NCBI GenBank assembly: GCA_003132825.1
Contig: PKYX01000442.1
Location: forward strand, 4,229-10,271
Source: Acidobacteriaceae bacterium
Lineage (GTDB): Bacteria; Acidobacteriota; Terriglobia; Terriglobales; Acidobacteriaceae
Length of the DNA: 6,043 nucleotides
Reading direction: 5' to 3'
Positions 5,547 to 6,043 of this stretch are shown piece by piece. The notes beneath the pieces were generated by a model, which worked only from the letters and a program-made list of their open reading frames with translations, had not been told where the DNA came from and did no database searches. The position numbers were made by a program, and so were the translations under genes. Each line of letters starts with the position of its first letter. Within the stretch, counting starts at the first letter, position 1.

Positions 5547-6043
5547 ATGAAGCGAAGTGACCGTGCCGCGGCGGCGGCAAACCTCGATCTCGAGGGTCAA
5601 GACCCGGCAGCCGAGAAGAATAACGGGCATTCGAGCGCTGTGGCGGAATCTTCGTCCGCCGATTTCGCCGCCATACTCGCGAGCCTGCAGACCGTGCGTG
5701 ACGGAAACTTTTCCGTGCGGCTGCCCGGCTCATGGACCGGACTAGCCGGCAAAATCGCCGACACCTTCAACGAAATTGTTGCCGCCAACCAGCAAATGGC
5801 GGAGGAACTGAAACGGGTAGGGCAAGCCGTCGGCAAAGAGGGAAGAACCCGGGAACGTACGCGCTTTCACGAGTCGAGAGGTTCCTGGGGCGAGATGGAG
5901 ATCTCGATTAACACGCTGGTCGAGGATCTGCTCCGGCCAACCACCGAAGTCACTCGGGCCATCGCGGCGGTTGCGCAGGGCAACCTAACTCAAACCGTGC
6001 GCCTTGACGTTGACGGGCGGCCGCTCGAAGGAGAGTTTTTGCG
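5547..6043 (+). CDS. Soluble multi-HAMP sensor kinase, N-terminal 165 residues (cut by right edge)
   Basis: The ATG at 5547 follows GGGAG (5536-5540) at 6 nt and the frame stays open to the end of the window. Residues 1-38 are a polar, probably disordered lead with no membrane helix. A first HAMP-like unit occupies about 40-90 (VRDGNFSVRLPGSWTGLAGK, then ADTFNEIV). A divergent linker or second unit follows at about 91-135 (GSWGEMEISINTLVEDL), and a third begins with TEVTRAIAAVAQGNLTQTV and reaches DVDGRPLEGEF. The repeated G-x-W-x2-[LM] and N-x-L signatures with G-N-L-[ST] are those of serial-HAMP hybrid kinases related to fungal group III (Nik1/Os-1) osmosensors. Bacterial members usually go on to more HAMP units, GAF, HisKA, HATPase_c and receiver domains; none of these is inside the window, so kinase activity is inferred from family. 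It is likely cytoplasmic. A perfect TTGACA upstream lacks a -10, so the promoter is unresolved. Confidence 0.88.
   Translation, partial: MKRSDRAAAAANLDLEGQDPAAEKNNGHSSAVAESSSADFAAILASLQTVRDGNFSVRLPGSWTGLAGKIADTFNEIVAANQQMAEELKRVGQAVGKEGRTRERTRFHESRGSWGEMEISINTLVEDLLRPTTEVTRAIAAVAQGNLTQTVRLDVDGRPLEGEFL

Noticed and set aside
5347..5550. 67-codon plus-strand frame whose TGA overlaps the kinase ATG as ATGA
   Set aside because: Neither the TTG at 5347 nor the ATG at 5413 has a ribosome site, and third codon positions show no clear GC bias; the overlap alone is weak evidence.

Overview
The window comes from a moderately GC-rich bacterial chromosome. My best guess is an acidobacterium (Terriglobia/Koribacter-like). 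The reasons are the tiny W-x2-L helical proteins, a soluble multi-HAMP kinase, and the combination of DUF3309, DUF1328 and YSC84/SYLF proteins. This rests on remembered family patterns, not on a search. No rRNA, tRNA, CRISPR array, transposase or phage gene was seen, and it does not look like a mobile island.

Layout. (1) Positions 1-240, minus strand: the first 80 residues of an unrecognised small basic protein running off the left edge, with a convincing sigma70-type promoter at 278-306. (2) Positions 484-2338, plus strand: a compact operon of two tiny helical proteins followed by a CHASE3 / HisKA_3 / HATPase_c sensor kinase of the NarX/DegS type. The kinase start overlaps the preceding stop as ATGA. 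No response regulator is present in the window. (3) Positions 2339-2811: non-coding, followed by a 55-residue protein (2812-2979) that resembles the second protein of the kinase operon. (4) Positions 3116-4425, minus strand: a DUF3309 two-helix membrane peptide and an exported SYLF (YSC84) protein. The SYLF gene has its own strong intrinsic terminator and a perfect 17-bp inverted repeat just upstream of its ribosome binding site. (5) Positions 4851-5018, plus strand: a DUF1328 membrane peptide, followed by a GC-rich hairpin terminator. (6) Positions 5547-6043, plus strand: the N-terminal ~165 residues of a cytoplasmic multi-HAMP kinase of the type related to fungal group III (Nik1-like) hybrid kinases, cut by the right edge.

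Functionally the window joins two signalling proteins, one membrane-anchored and one soluble, to a set of small envelope or stress-type proteins. Nothing in the sequence directly links the kinases to the envelope genes. Several real genes are short (50-61 codons) or cut by the window edge. I found no clear evidence of a wholly new system. The most interesting points are the paired tiny proteins coupled to the kinase and the palindrome upstream of the SYLF gene.
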